Assembly: GCA_948433295.1 (NCBI GenBank)
Contig: CAOJDT010000004.1
Span: forward strand, 1 to 51,597
Origin: an uncultured bacterium
GTDB taxonomy: Bacteria; Cyanobacteriota; Vampirovibrionia; Gastranaerophilales; Gastranaerophilaceae
Direction of reading: 5' to 3'
DNA: 51,597 bases
The translations under genes and the position numbers were made by a program. The notes below the pieces were generated by a model. The model was given only the letters and a program-made list of their open reading frames with translations. It did not search any database and was not told where the DNA came from. Shown here one piece after another: positions 25,530-33,079 of this stretch (position 1 is its first letter; each line of letters starts with the position of its first letter).

Positions 25530-25556
25530 GAGGCGGGGATTTACCCCGCCCTTTTT
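25530..25556 (+). terminator. Rho-independent terminator
   Basis: GGCGGGG, loop ATTTA, CCCCGCC and a TTTTT tail. Confidence 0.9.
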
Positions 25557-25619
25557 AGTACAAATTATTCATATTTATATGGCTCTGGCGTAAAAAAAAC
25601 ATAGTTATATTATATTTTT

Positions 25620-25817
25620 ATGGACAAAGAAATTTATGAAATAATATCATCAGTTGTTTATACAAATTATGAGATATCTTCTATGCTAAAGATACTTGAA
25701 GATTATTGTTGCGATAACTCGGTAAATTCTGAAACTATAGCAAATATTTATAATATGACTGCTGTTATAAACGAAAAACATAATAAATCCTTAAAAGACT
25801 TAGGCTCTTTGCTTTAA
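25620..25817 (+). CDS. Small helical protein, function unknown
   Basis: 65 residues from ATG 25620, no strong ribosome binding site; TATATTATATTTTT precedes the start. Predicted helical (IYEIISSVVYTNYEISSML, SETIANIYNMTAVINEKHN) with a CC pair. It holds the same relative position to RNA/peptide locus B as the 74-residue protein at 9984 does to locus A, but ~240 bases further away with a palindromic element between. Function unknown. Confidence 0.5.
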   Translation: MDKEIYEIISSVVYTNYEISSMLKILEDYCCDNSVNSETIANIYNMTAVINEKHNKSLKDLGSLL

Positions 25818-25825
25818 TTTGTTAT

Positions 25826-26011
25826 TTGGGACTTGTGCAGTCCCAACCCCCGCACTTGCATTCTTTTTCTTTTTTGCGATGAAAAGAAAAAGAACGCAAG
25901 CCAAGAAAAAGAAACACGCTGACCAAAAACAGTCACTAAATTCAACTTGAGCCGTGTGAACTCGCTGCGCTCGGACAGCACACGGCCTGTTGTTGTTTCA
26001 TTAAGTGACTG
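25826..26011. repeat. Nested palindromic element (MITE/REP-like), three hairpins
   Basis: Hairpin 1: TTGGGAC/GTCCCAA (25826-25846). Hairpin 2: an ~18-bp stem CTTGCATTCTTTTTC against GAAAAAGAACGCAAG (25855-25900). Hairpin 3: outer CAGTCACT/AGTGACTG (25930-26011) around GCCGTGTG/CACACGGC (25951-25986) with a CTCGCTGCGCTCGG core. No coding capacity. The nested symmetry suggests a non-autonomous mobile or repetitive extragenic element. Confidence 0.65.
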
Positions 26012-26028
26012 TAATAATAGATTGGCAC

Positions 26029-26056
26029 TTGAAATTTTTTTGATATATGTTAAAAT
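26029..26056 (+). promoter_or_regulatory. Promoter of antisense RNA B
   Basis: TTGAAA (26029-26034), 16 bases, TAAAAT (26051-26056). The start is predicted seven bases later at 26063, the same offset to the RNA outer stem as in locus A. Confidence 0.55.
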
Positions 26057-26062
26057 GTATAT

Positions 26063-26167
26063 ATAGGGAAACCGATTAGGTTCTGGTCAACCTAACCGGC
26101 TTGTCGCCCCTATAAGAACAATTGAATTAATTTCAATAAAAGCTCTAGTACCCCTAGAGCTTTTTTA
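26063..26167 (+). ncRNA. Structured small RNA B, antisense to a 24-residue peptide ORF
   Basis: Outer stem ATAGGG (26063-26068) with CCCTAT (26107-26112); inner hairpin CCG, TTAGGTT ... AACCTAA, CGG; an AT-rich linker; then a strong terminator AAAAGCTCTAG, short loop, CTAGAGCTTTTTT ending near 26167. Same order of elements as RNA A at 10255, with different inner-stem bases that keep pairing. It covers most of the opposing peptide ORF and ends before its start region. Confidence 0.65.
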
Positions 26168-26184
26168 ATTAACTCTCGTGTCAT
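26110..26184 (-). CDS. 24-residue hydrophobic peptide B (type I toxin candidate)
   Basis: ATG 26184 follows AAAGGAGG with a 5-base gap. The peptide begins MTRELIKKALGVL, continues ELLLKLIQLFL and stops at TAG 26110-26112, which is part of the outer stem of RNA B. Compared with peptide A the length is identical and M1, T2, I6, K7, A9, V12, L17, K18, I20 and L24 are shared, with conservative changes elsewhere. Basic N-terminus plus a hydrophobic helix fits a membrane-acting small toxin (inference). Confidence 0.55.
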   Translation of the reverse strand: MTRELIKKALGVLELLLKLIQLFL

Positions 26185-26264
26185 ACTTGCCTCCTTTCTC
26201 GCCCTATTGTCGCTACATAGTTTGTTTGCGCTTCGGAGGCTCGGGCGTTCCCTTTATTAAATTT

Positions 26265-26897
26265 TTACACTTCGTTATATGTTTTGAAGTGGGTTTTGCA
26301 GACTTCGTTTAATCTGGTTTTGCCGTATTTCGCAATGAATTCACGCGCGCAGTCTTTTACCTGTGCGGCGCAGCCTTTCGGAAAATTAATACCATATTGG
26401 CACTGCATATCCGAAACTTTATGCACAAATGCCGCGCGTGCAAGAATTGACGCTGCTGCAACCGCAATATCGCTTTCGCCGCGTACCATCTGGTCAAGTT
26501 TTATTTCTCTGCCTTTTTTCATCAACGCGTTTTCGATAAAACTGTCGTTTCCGAATTTGTCAGAGATTGCGTAAGTGCATTCGTGCTTTTCCAAAATGTT
26601 TTCGATTGTGCGGGCATGACCCCACGCAAGAAGTTTGTTAAGGTTTTTCATATTGCCGTAAAGTTCGTTGTATTTTCCGTTTGAAATCGCGATGACGGAA
26701 TGCGGTGCGTGTTCTTTGATTATGGGTTCAAGTGTGAGGATTTTTTTATCCGTAATTTTTTTGCTGTCTTTGATTCCTAATTCTGCGAAAAGCGCTGCGG
26801 ATTTTTCATCCACTAACACTCCTGCTATGACAAGCGGACCGAAAAAGTCGCCCTTGCCAGATTCATCTACTCCGATGTGAGGTATAAAGTTTTCCAT
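26265..26897 (-). CDS. rnhC: Ribonuclease HIII-like, without N-terminal substrate-binding domain
   Basis: 210 residues. The signature GVDESGKGDFFGPLVIAG is that of RNase HIII rather than HII (which has DEAGRG). Further family blocks are IKDSKKITDKK, YAISDKFGN and GESDIAVAAASILARAAFV, supplying the acidic catalytic residues. It cuts RNA in RNA-DNA hybrids. Typical RNase HIII is ~300 residues with an N-terminal TBP-like domain, which is missing here. The ATG shares a base with the PBP1A stop (TAATG), so the pair is translationally coupled. Confidence 0.88.
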   Translation of the reverse strand: MENFIPHIGVDESGKGDFFGPLVIAGVLVDEKSAALFAELGIKDSKKITDKKILTLEPIIKEHAPHSVIAISNGKYNELYGNMKNLNKLLAWGHARTIENILEKHECTYAISDKFGNDSFIENALMKKGREIKLDQMVRGESDIAVAAASILARAAFVHKVSDMQCQYGINFPKGCAAQVKDCAREFIAKYGKTRLNEVCKTHFKTYNEV

Positions 26898-29065
26898 TAA
26901 TTTAAGCTCTCCGGTATTGCCATTGGTATTGGTGTAGGTGCTTTTGCCGCAGGCGGTGCTGCATGTTGTACTACTGGTTGAACGCTTTGCGGCTGAGGCA
27001 TTGTTTGAGTTTGTTGTTTTTTGAAATTATTTAGAACTTCCGCAGGGGTTGTGGCTTCTTCAAACTGTTCATCAGAAGTTTGTTGAGATGAATTTTCATC
27101 TTGGTTTTCATTTTCCTGTGCGGAATTTTCGTCGCCTTCTTTCAAAACTCTAATGCTTCCCGGTCTCAACTGGAACGGCATAAGTTTGATTTCAGGATAA
27201 TTGAAGTCAACATTTCCGTAAGGCTGTGTTGCGACTTTCATAACATCGCGCCAGATGAGTGCGGGAACGGTACCGCCCTGAATCGAACGCATTACGGAGT
27301 TGTCGTCGTTACCGACCCAGACGCCTGTTACTACATTTGGCGTGTAGCCTACAAAGCTTGCATCTTTATAATCATCCGTTGTACCTGTTTTGCCTGCGGC
27401 AGGTTTGCCGATTCTTGCTGCGGCACCTGTTCCGTGGTCGATTACGGTTTTAAGCATTGCAGTCATTTCTGCGGCTGTTTTGAGACTTAACTGGCGTGAA
27501 ACTTTTGTTTTCGGTGCTCTGTAAACAACTTTTCCGCGTGAAGTTTCAATTCTTTCGATTGCGTAAGGTTGAACTACATAGCCGCCGTTTGCGAACGCGC
27601 CGTAGGCGCGGGTTAATTCAAATAATTTAACGCCGTTTGAGCCGAGAGATATTGTATAATCGTATTCGAGCGGAGTGGAGATTCCGAGAACTCTTGCGAT
27701 TTGGATTACCGCACGGATTCCGACTTCCTGAATAAGTCTTACGGCACAGGTATTTGATGACACCATTAACGCAGAATACACAGGGATTTCGCCTCTGTAT
27801 TTTGAGCCGTAATTTCTCGGTGCCCAGTCGCCGATTTTAATCGGTGCGTCTTCAATCATATCGTTAGGTGAAATACCTTTTTCCATTGCCGCAGCGTAGA
27901 CGAACGGTTTGAATGCAGAACCCGAAGGTCTGATTGCCTGAACACGGTCATATTGCGATTGGGTGTAATCTTTTCCGCCTGCGTAAGCGAGAATTTTTCC
28001 GTCAATAGGCGAGAATGAGAATACTGCCGCCTGATGGTTATTGCCATTAAGTCCGTAATTTTTCATATTTTTCAAAATAGCTTCGTTAACGGCGATTTGG
28101 GTTTTATAATCTATTGTGGTTACGACTTTGTAACCGCCTTGCGAGATATCAGTTTCGTCGAATCCGAGTTTTTCCAGTTCTTTCAAAACGTAATCGCAGA
28201 AGTAAGGCGCTTTGTTTGTTGTATAGAAACGAGGAACTGTTGTAAGGTTAACTTTTGCATCTTTCGCGTTTTCGTATTCGTCTTTTGTAATGTATTTCAT
28301 TTTGTACATACGTTTAAGAACTTGATTACGTCTTTGAGTTGCGAGTTCGAGGTTATTAAACGGTGAATATATGCTCGGCGCTTGTGGAAGCCCTGCTATA
28401 AGTGCGAGTTCCGGAAGAGTACATTGAGACAATTTTTTGTTAAAATATGTTTGTGCCGCGGCTTCCACGCCATAAGCGCCCGAGCCGAGGTAGACATTAT
28501 TCATGTACATTTCAAGAATTTTGTCTTTTGAAATTGATTTTTCAATTCTTGCGGCAACAACGAGTTCTCTGATTTTTCTGTCAAAAGTTCTTTCGTTGGA
28601 TAGGAAGAGGATTCTTGCAAGCTGTTGCGTAATAGTACTTGCACCCTGAACCACATGTCCTGCAATGATGTTTTGGACTGTTGAACGCGCAAGTCCTGCA
28701 ATATCGTATCCGTTGTGGTTATAAAAGTTTTTGTCTTCAGTTGCGATGAGTGCTTTTTTCAGGTTATCGGGAACATTTTCGATATCGACTTTTGAGAAAG
28801 TATAAGCCGTGAATGTTTTGATAATTTCGCCGTCTGAAGAGTAAAATTTCGTTACAATGTTAGGCTTGAAACCTTCTAGGTTTTTGATTGGCGGAAGCGA
28901 TGAAAGATAGAGGTTGAATGCAACCCCTGCTGCAAGAACACATGCGGCTCCAAATATTACAAGATTTCTTATGTCGGCAAGAATTCCGACATCTTTTTTG
29001 GAGATGTTTTTCTTTGCCAGATTCTTTGCTGACATGTGTTTTGCTGTTCTTTTAATCCTAACCAT
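26897..29065 (-). CDS. Penicillin-binding protein 1A, bifunctional
   Basis: 722 residues. A cytoplasmic basic tail and one membrane helix (LVIFGAACVLAAGVAFNLYL) precede the glycosyltransferase-51 domain (ATEDKNFYNHNGYDIAGL, GASTITQQLARILFLS, YLGSGAYGVEAAAQTYF). The transpeptidase follows, with RPSGSAFKPFVYA (active serine), SSNTC and AGKTGTTDDYKDASFVGYTP. A Gln/Pro-rich tail of ~90 residues follows. It polymerises and cross-links peptidoglycan in the periplasm. Genus-level naming (mrcA/ponA) is not certain. Coupled to the RNase HIII gene downstream. Confidence 0.95.
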   Translation of the reverse strand: MVRIKRTAKHMSAKNLAKKNISKKDVGILADIRNLVIFGAACVLAAGVAFNLYLSSLPPIKNLEGFKPNIVTKFYSSDGEIIKTFTAYTFSKVDIENVPDNLKKALIATEDKNFYNHNGYDIAGLARSTVQNIIAGHVVQGASTITQQLARILFLSNERTFDRKIRELVVAARIEKSISKDKILEMYMNNVYLGSGAYGVEAAAQTYFNKKLSQCTLPELALIAGLPQAPSIYSPFNNLELATQRRNQVLKRMYKMKYITKDEYENAKDAKVNLTTVPRFYTTNKAPYFCDYVLKELEKLGFDETDISQGGYKVVTTIDYKTQIAVNEAILKNMKNYGLNGNNHQAAVFSFSPIDGKILAYAGGKDYTQSQYDRVQAIRPSGSAFKPFVYAAAMEKGISPNDMIEDAPIKIGDWAPRNYGSKYRGEIPVYSALMVSSNTCAVRLIQEVGIRAVIQIARVLGISTPLEYDYTISLGSNGVKLFELTRAYGAFANGGYVVQPYAIERIETSRGKVVYRAPKTKVSRQLSLKTAAEMTAMLKTVIDHGTGAAARIGKPAAGKTGTTDDYKDASFVGYTPNVVTGVWVGNDDNSVMRSIQGGTVPALIWRDVMKVATQPYGNVDFNYPEIKLMPFQLRPGSIRVLKEGDENSAQENENQDENSSQQTSDEQFEEATTPAEVLNNFKKQQTQTMPQPQSVQPVVQHAAPPAAKAPTPIPMAIPESLN

Positions 29066-29145
29066 CTGATTTTTACCTCACTCTTACATATAGATTTTAT
29101 TATAAACCTGTAATATTGGCAAATTCTTTATGTTATTATAATATT

Positions 29146-29538
29146 ATGTTTGATTTTTTGTGTTCGATTATCAATGAAATCCGTTCTTATTTCGTGCCTG
29201 AACAGGTAATTTATGATGTTACGGGAGAGTGCAAAAAGTGCGGCAAATGCTGTAATTATATGTACAGCGTCGACACATATACCGAAAAAGAATTCAAAAT
29301 TATGCAATTTCTTTTTCCCGCATACAGAAGATTTTATATTAAGGGTAAGGATGAAGAGGGAAACTTCATTTTTGCCTGCAAAATGGTAACTCCCGAAGGC
29401 TTGTGTTCGGATTACAAACACCGACCGCGGATGTGCAGAAATTATCCCGCGAAAAAGGTTGCCTATAAAGCTCAACTTCACGAAGGCTGCGGGTACAAGG
29501 TTAATGTTAAAACTTTTGAGGATTATTTGAAAAAGTAA
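29146..29538 (+). CDS. YkgJ-like cysteine-cluster protein
   Basis: 131 residues from ATG 29146; a TTG at 29116 would extend it, and neither start has a clear ribosome binding site. Cysteine motif GECKKCGKCCNYM, later ACKM, LCSDYKHRPRMCRNYP and GCGYK match the CxxCxxCC-type zinc/iron-chelating family (YkgJ, formerly UPF0153). The biochemical role of the family is not established; binding of a metal or Fe-S cluster is likely. Carbonic anhydrase follows by ten bases, so co-transcription is likely. Confidence 0.8.
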   Translation: MFDFLCSIINEIRSYFVPEQVIYDVTGECKKCGKCCNYMYSVDTYTEKEFKIMQFLFPAYRRFYIKGKDEEGNFIFACKMVTPEGLCSDYKHRPRMCRNYPAKKVAYKAQLHEGCGYKVNVKTFEDYLKK

Positions 29539-29548
29539 GGAGAGGCTT

Positions 29549-30124
29549 ATGATAGACGGTAAAAAAGAACTGGAAAAACTTTTGAGAGGCAACGAAAATT
29601 TTGTGAACGGAACTCCGACTGCAAAAAATATGTGTCTTGAAACTTTGAGAAAATTTGCGTTTCATCAGGAACCTTATGCCGTTGTGTTAAGCTGTTCGGA
29701 TTCTCGTGTAGTTCCGGAAATTATTTTCGATTGTGGTATCGGTGAACTTTTTGTTGTGCGTGTTGCGGGGATTACTGCGGGTCCGAACGTTATCGAAAGT
29801 CTCGAATATGCCGTAAAAAAACTTCATGTACCGCTTTTGATTCTTCTCGGGCATGATGACTGCGGGGTTATGAAGTATGCAAAAGATACTTATCCCGAAA
29901 TGCCCCAACATTTTCAATCAATCCTGAAATGCGTTTATCCTGTTTTGGATAAAAAAGAAGATATCACCTGCCATAATTTCTTTGCGCAACAGCACACAAT
30001 CTGGGTGGAAGACGTTCTTATGGAAAAATCTAAGATTATTAAGGACGCTGTCGAAAACGGAAAACTTTATATTGCAAAATGCCACTTTGACCACTCAACG
30101 GGAAGGGTGGAAGAGATTAACTAA
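29549..30124 (+). CDS. Beta-class carbonic anhydrase
   Basis: 191 residues. Interconverts CO2 and bicarbonate. Zinc ligands are C49 in CSDSRVVPE, the His and Cys of LLGHDDCGVMK, and the Asp/Arg dyad D51-R53. FVVRVAGITAGPNVIESLEY is the usual dimer segment. It starts at ATG 29549 with AAGGAGAGG. Slightly short but complete. The 3' end overlaps the convergent kinase-like gene by eight bases. Confidence 0.94.
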   Translation: MIDGKKELEKLLRGNENFVNGTPTAKNMCLETLRKFAFHQEPYAVVLSCSDSRVVPEIIFDCGIGELFVVRVAGITAGPNVIESLEYAVKKLHVPLLILLGHDDCGVMKYAKDTYPEMPQHFQSILKCVYPVLDKKEDITCHNFFAQQHTIWVEDVLMEKSKIIKDAVENGKLYIAKCHFDHSTGRVEEIN

Positions 30125-31118
30125 ATCCGATATATCCGTAATCTATGGAATTAAATACACAATCCAGATAATTGGAGGTTTTTTCAAGTCTTAATTTTGT
30201 ATCGGTTTCCATTTTAATATGGGAAAGCATATCCAAGATTTCATGATGTGCTGTGTTAAATTTGCATAATTTGTCTGCAGTGTAAAACCATGTAAAACCT
30301 TTTTCCGGAGATTCACCCAGCGGAAGATTATGTCTCATTCCCGCCATAACTATTTTTTTAAAAAGTTCGCGGCGAAGCGGTTCTGCATTTTTGTTATATT
30401 CAGCGAGATAATTTATATCAACTTTCTGAAGAAATACCTGTAATAAATCCGAAATTGTGTTCGGATTCTGTACGGATGTTTTATTGAGTTCATCCGTTAT
30501 TCGGAGAGTTTTGCCGACAAGTACAAAGTTGTTAGGATTGAAAAAATCAAATTCATAATTTCCTTTTGCGTTTAGTCTTGCGCAATCTTTAGCTATATTG
30601 TCAAAGCTTCGCTGCGGAACTTTCACAAAAGTTGGTAGATATTCATTCAGGTAATAGTGTTGAATTTCATCATAAGTGTGATTGTTGACATATTGGTCTG
30701 GAACGCCGACTTGAATATGTTTTCCGTTAGATGAAATATTTTTTAAAACCTTAGCCTCGCCAAGTTTTGCGATAGTTTCTCCGAAATAGGTTTTTAATTC
30801 AGAAAATAATCTTTTCGGGAATAAAAGAGTTTCATTTTCAGAATTTTTTTTCTGAGTAACTAAGGGGATTTTCATTACATATTTGTCGTCGACTTTGTAA
30901 ACTCTTTCATGGCATCCCTGTCCGAGTCTTTTTGACGGGTGTTTTTTTTCATTAACAAAACGAGTTATTTGTTCTGAAATGAACACATCATCTTCGGGGC
31001 TTATTTTGCCGTTTTTTATGACTTTGTCCAGTCTTTTTCCGAGGGCTGACGTGTAGCCCGTAAACTGAACGGTTTTTTGATAATTATTGCGGGGGTAATT
31101 TGTAATATTCATATCCAA
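30117..31118 (-). CDS. Protein-kinase-like fold protein, function unknown
   Basis: 333 residues. After an N-terminal NYQKTVQFTGYTSALGKRLD stretch comes a kinase-like N-lobe: LGQGCHERVYKV (glycine-rich loop) and KYVMKIP (VAIK-type lysine). Further on, YEFDFFNPNNFVLVGKTLRI and TDEL resemble a degenerate HxD...N / DFG region. The usual catalytic HRD histidine is not evident, so it may be a pseudokinase or an atypical small-molecule kinase. No membrane segment. Identification rests on short motifs and needs structure prediction. Confidence 0.5.
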   Translation of the reverse strand: MDMNITNYPRNNYQKTVQFTGYTSALGKRLDKVIKNGKISPEDDVFISEQITRFVNEKKHPSKRLGQGCHERVYKVDDKYVMKIPLVTQKKNSENETLLFPKRLFSELKTYFGETIAKLGEAKVLKNISSNGKHIQVGVPDQYVNNHTYDEIQHYYLNEYLPTFVKVPQRSFDNIAKDCARLNAKGNYEFDFFNPNNFVLVGKTLRITDELNKTSVQNPNTISDLLQVFLQKVDINYLAEYNKNAEPLRRELFKKIVMAGMRHNLPLGESPEKGFTWFYTADKLCKFNTAHHEILDMLSHIKMETDTKLRLEKTSNYLDCVFNSIDYGYIGFS

Positions 31119-31203
31119 TATAAAACCCGTGAAAAAATTTTTTGCGCAAAAATTTTCACGTGATAAACTTAAATCGTTATTACAAAGAGAAAGGATTTTA
31201 GTT

Positions 31204-31713
31204 ATGATTAGCGAAAAAATGGAAAAGGCTTTTAACGAACAAATTAATGCGGAATTTTATTCTGAATATTTGTATCTTGCAATGCAGTCTTATTTTGAAT
31301 CTTTGAACCTTAAAGGTTTTGTAAACTGGATGACTGTTCAGGTTCAGGAAGAACACGCTCACGGAATGGGTATGTTTAATTATGTTCACGAACGCGGCGG
31401 CAAGGTTGAACTTGAAGCTATTGAAAAACCTGAAACAAAATGGAATTCTCCTCTTGAAGTTTTTGAACACGTTCTCAGACACGAAGAACTCGTTACTTCA
31501 AAAATTAATGCGTTAATGGATGTTGCGGAAGAAGTAAAAGATCGTGCTGCGCTTTCTTTCTTAGACTGGTATTTGAAAGAACAGGTTGAAGAAGAATCAA
31601 GCGTTGGCGGAGTTCTTGCTACATTGAAACTTATCGGCGACGACAAAAAAGCTTTGTTAATGCTTGACAAAGAACTTGCTGCAAGAGTTTTCAATGCTCC
31701 TGTTATAGGTTAA
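31204..31713 (+). CDS. Non-haem ferritin
   Basis: 170 residues from ATG 31204 with AAAGGA upstream; an in-frame extension to 31129 lacks ferritin similarity. Four-helix bundle iron-storage protein. Ferroxidase residues lie in EQINAEFYSEYLYLAM and VQVQEEHAHGMGMFNYV, with the third/fourth helix EEVKDRAALSFLDWYLKEQV and EEESS. Oxidises and stores iron in a 24-mer shell. A terminator follows directly. The presence of a DtxR regulator at 41 kb makes iron control plausible, but no DtxR box was seen in front of this gene. Confidence 0.94.
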   Translation: MISEKMEKAFNEQINAEFYSEYLYLAMQSYFESLNLKGFVNWMTVQVQEEHAHGMGMFNYVHERGGKVELEAIEKPETKWNSPLEVFEHVLRHEELVTSKINALMDVAEEVKDRAALSFLDWYLKEQVEEESSVGGVLATLKLIGDDKKALLMLDKELAARVFNAPVIG

Positions 31714-31732
31714 TTGAAGATAAATTTATACC

Positions 31733-31769
31733 AAAACGTCAGTTTCGGATTTCGAAATTGACGTTTTTT
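31733..31769 (+). terminator. Rho-independent terminator after ferritin
   Basis: AAAACGTCA and TTTCG pair with CGAAA and TTGACGTTTTTT. Confidence 0.8.
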
Positions 31770-31790
31770 GTTAAATAAAATGTAACGTTT

Positions 31791-31819
31791 TTGCCATCTT
31801 AATTTTAATATTGTAAAAT
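31791..31819 (+). promoter_or_regulatory. Promoter of the beta-lactamase-like hydrolase
   Basis: TTGCCA (31791-31796), 17 bases, TAAAAT (31814-31819), ~36 bases before the start codon. Confidence 0.5.
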
Positions 31820-31855
31820 AAAAGAAAGATTTTTATTGGGGAGGAAGAAGATTCT

Positions 31856-33079
31856 ATGCCGGAATTAGCAAAGCAGTATTCAAACCGTGAACGTTATTAT
31901 TATGGCAATATGTATAACGATACGTATTCAAGAAGTTCTTCGACTTATTCAAACCCATACGCACAGCCTCATCATCAGACTGTTCAATTTCCTCAAAGAC
32001 AGAATCAACAGCCTGTCAGAAAAAAAGTTAAAAGTAAAAAGGCAGACCGTAATTATTTAATCCACAGATGCCTTTCGGTTGCAGTGATGATTGCAATAGG
32101 CTGTTCAATACTGCCTTTTGGTTTTAACAGGGTTACGAAATCAATGTTTTTCAAATCCCCTTACCCTGAAATTAAATCAAATTTTGCACAGGAAGGTTTT
32201 CCGACAGTGTCTTATTTGAATAATCATCTTTTTAACAATACTCCGCAATTGCGCGGTGCTGCCGTGAAAAAGCCGTTGATGCTTCCTTTGAATGAAAATG
32301 CCAGAATTGTCGGTATTGAAAACGGTATTAAAAATCTTATGGCGCAATATCCTACAATTCAACCGTCAGTGTATGTTTGGGATTACGAAACAGGGCATTA
32401 TGCCGATATAAACGCTTCGGACGAATTTTCAGCCGCAAGTATCATCAAAATTCCTGTCTTGCTTCAATTTTTCCGTTCTGTAGAGGCAAAACAGGTTTCT
32501 CTTTATGATGAAATGACGCTTACTTCGGATTTGCGTGCGGAAGGTTCTGGAGGATTACAGTTTAAGGCAGAAAATTCAAAATATACTATGGATTATCTCG
32601 CCCGCATTATGATTACGGATTCCGATAATTCGTCGACAAATATGATTATGTCAAAAATCGGTTCTATGACTGACGTTAACCAGGGCATAAGAGATTGGGG
32701 TTTAAAACATACGCGTGTTAAAACATGGCTTCCTGATTTGCAGGGTACAAACCACACTACCGCAAGGGATTTGGCGACTATGCTCTACAACATAGAAAAC
32801 CCTAAATTTTTGAGTATGTCGTCACGCGAAAAGATTTTTGATTACATGGGACATGTTAAAAATAACAGACTTATTCAGGCAGGACTCGGACAGGGCGCAT
32901 CGTTCCTTCATAAAACAGGCGACATTGGCAAAATGCTTGGTGATGCGGGAATTGTATACACGCCTAATGGCAAAAAATACATTGTCGTAATCCTCGCTAA
33001 CCGTCCTTACAATTCGCCTGCGGGAAAAGATTTTATCGTTCATGCCTCGGAAATTATCTATAATTATATGGTGAAATAA
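31856..33079 (+). CDS. Class A beta-lactamase-like serine hydrolase, membrane-anchored
   Basis: 407 residues, good GGGGAGG ribosome binding site. A ~55-residue Tyr/Ser/Gln-rich cytoplasmic tail, one membrane helix (LSVAVMIAIGCSILPFGF, ~residue 70), then a periplasmic class A fold. The catalytic triad motifs are SIIKIP (SxxK), SDNSSTN (SDN) and HKTGDIG (KTG). The usual Glu166 omega-loop is not obvious. It could be a beta-lactamase or a cell-wall DD-peptidase-type enzyme; the long cytoplasmic tail is unusual for a secreted lactamase. The stop overlaps the next ATG (TAATG). Confidence 0.85.
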   Translation: MPELAKQYSNRERYYYGNMYNDTYSRSSSTYSNPYAQPHHQTVQFPQRQNQQPVRKKVKSKKADRNYLIHRCLSVAVMIAIGCSILPFGFNRVTKSMFFKSPYPEIKSNFAQEGFPTVSYLNNHLFNNTPQLRGAAVKKPLMLPLNENARIVGIENGIKNLMAQYPTIQPSVYVWDYETGHYADINASDEFSAASIIKIPVLLQFFRSVEAKQVSLYDEMTLTSDLRAEGSGGLQFKAENSKYTMDYLARIMITDSDNSSTNMIMSKIGSMTDVNQGIRDWGLKHTRVKTWLPDLQGTNHTTARDLATMLYNIENPKFLSMSSREKIFDYMGHVKNNRLIQAGLGQGASFLHKTGDIGKMLGDAGIVYTPNGKKYIVVILANRPYNSPAGKDFIVHASEIIYNYMVK

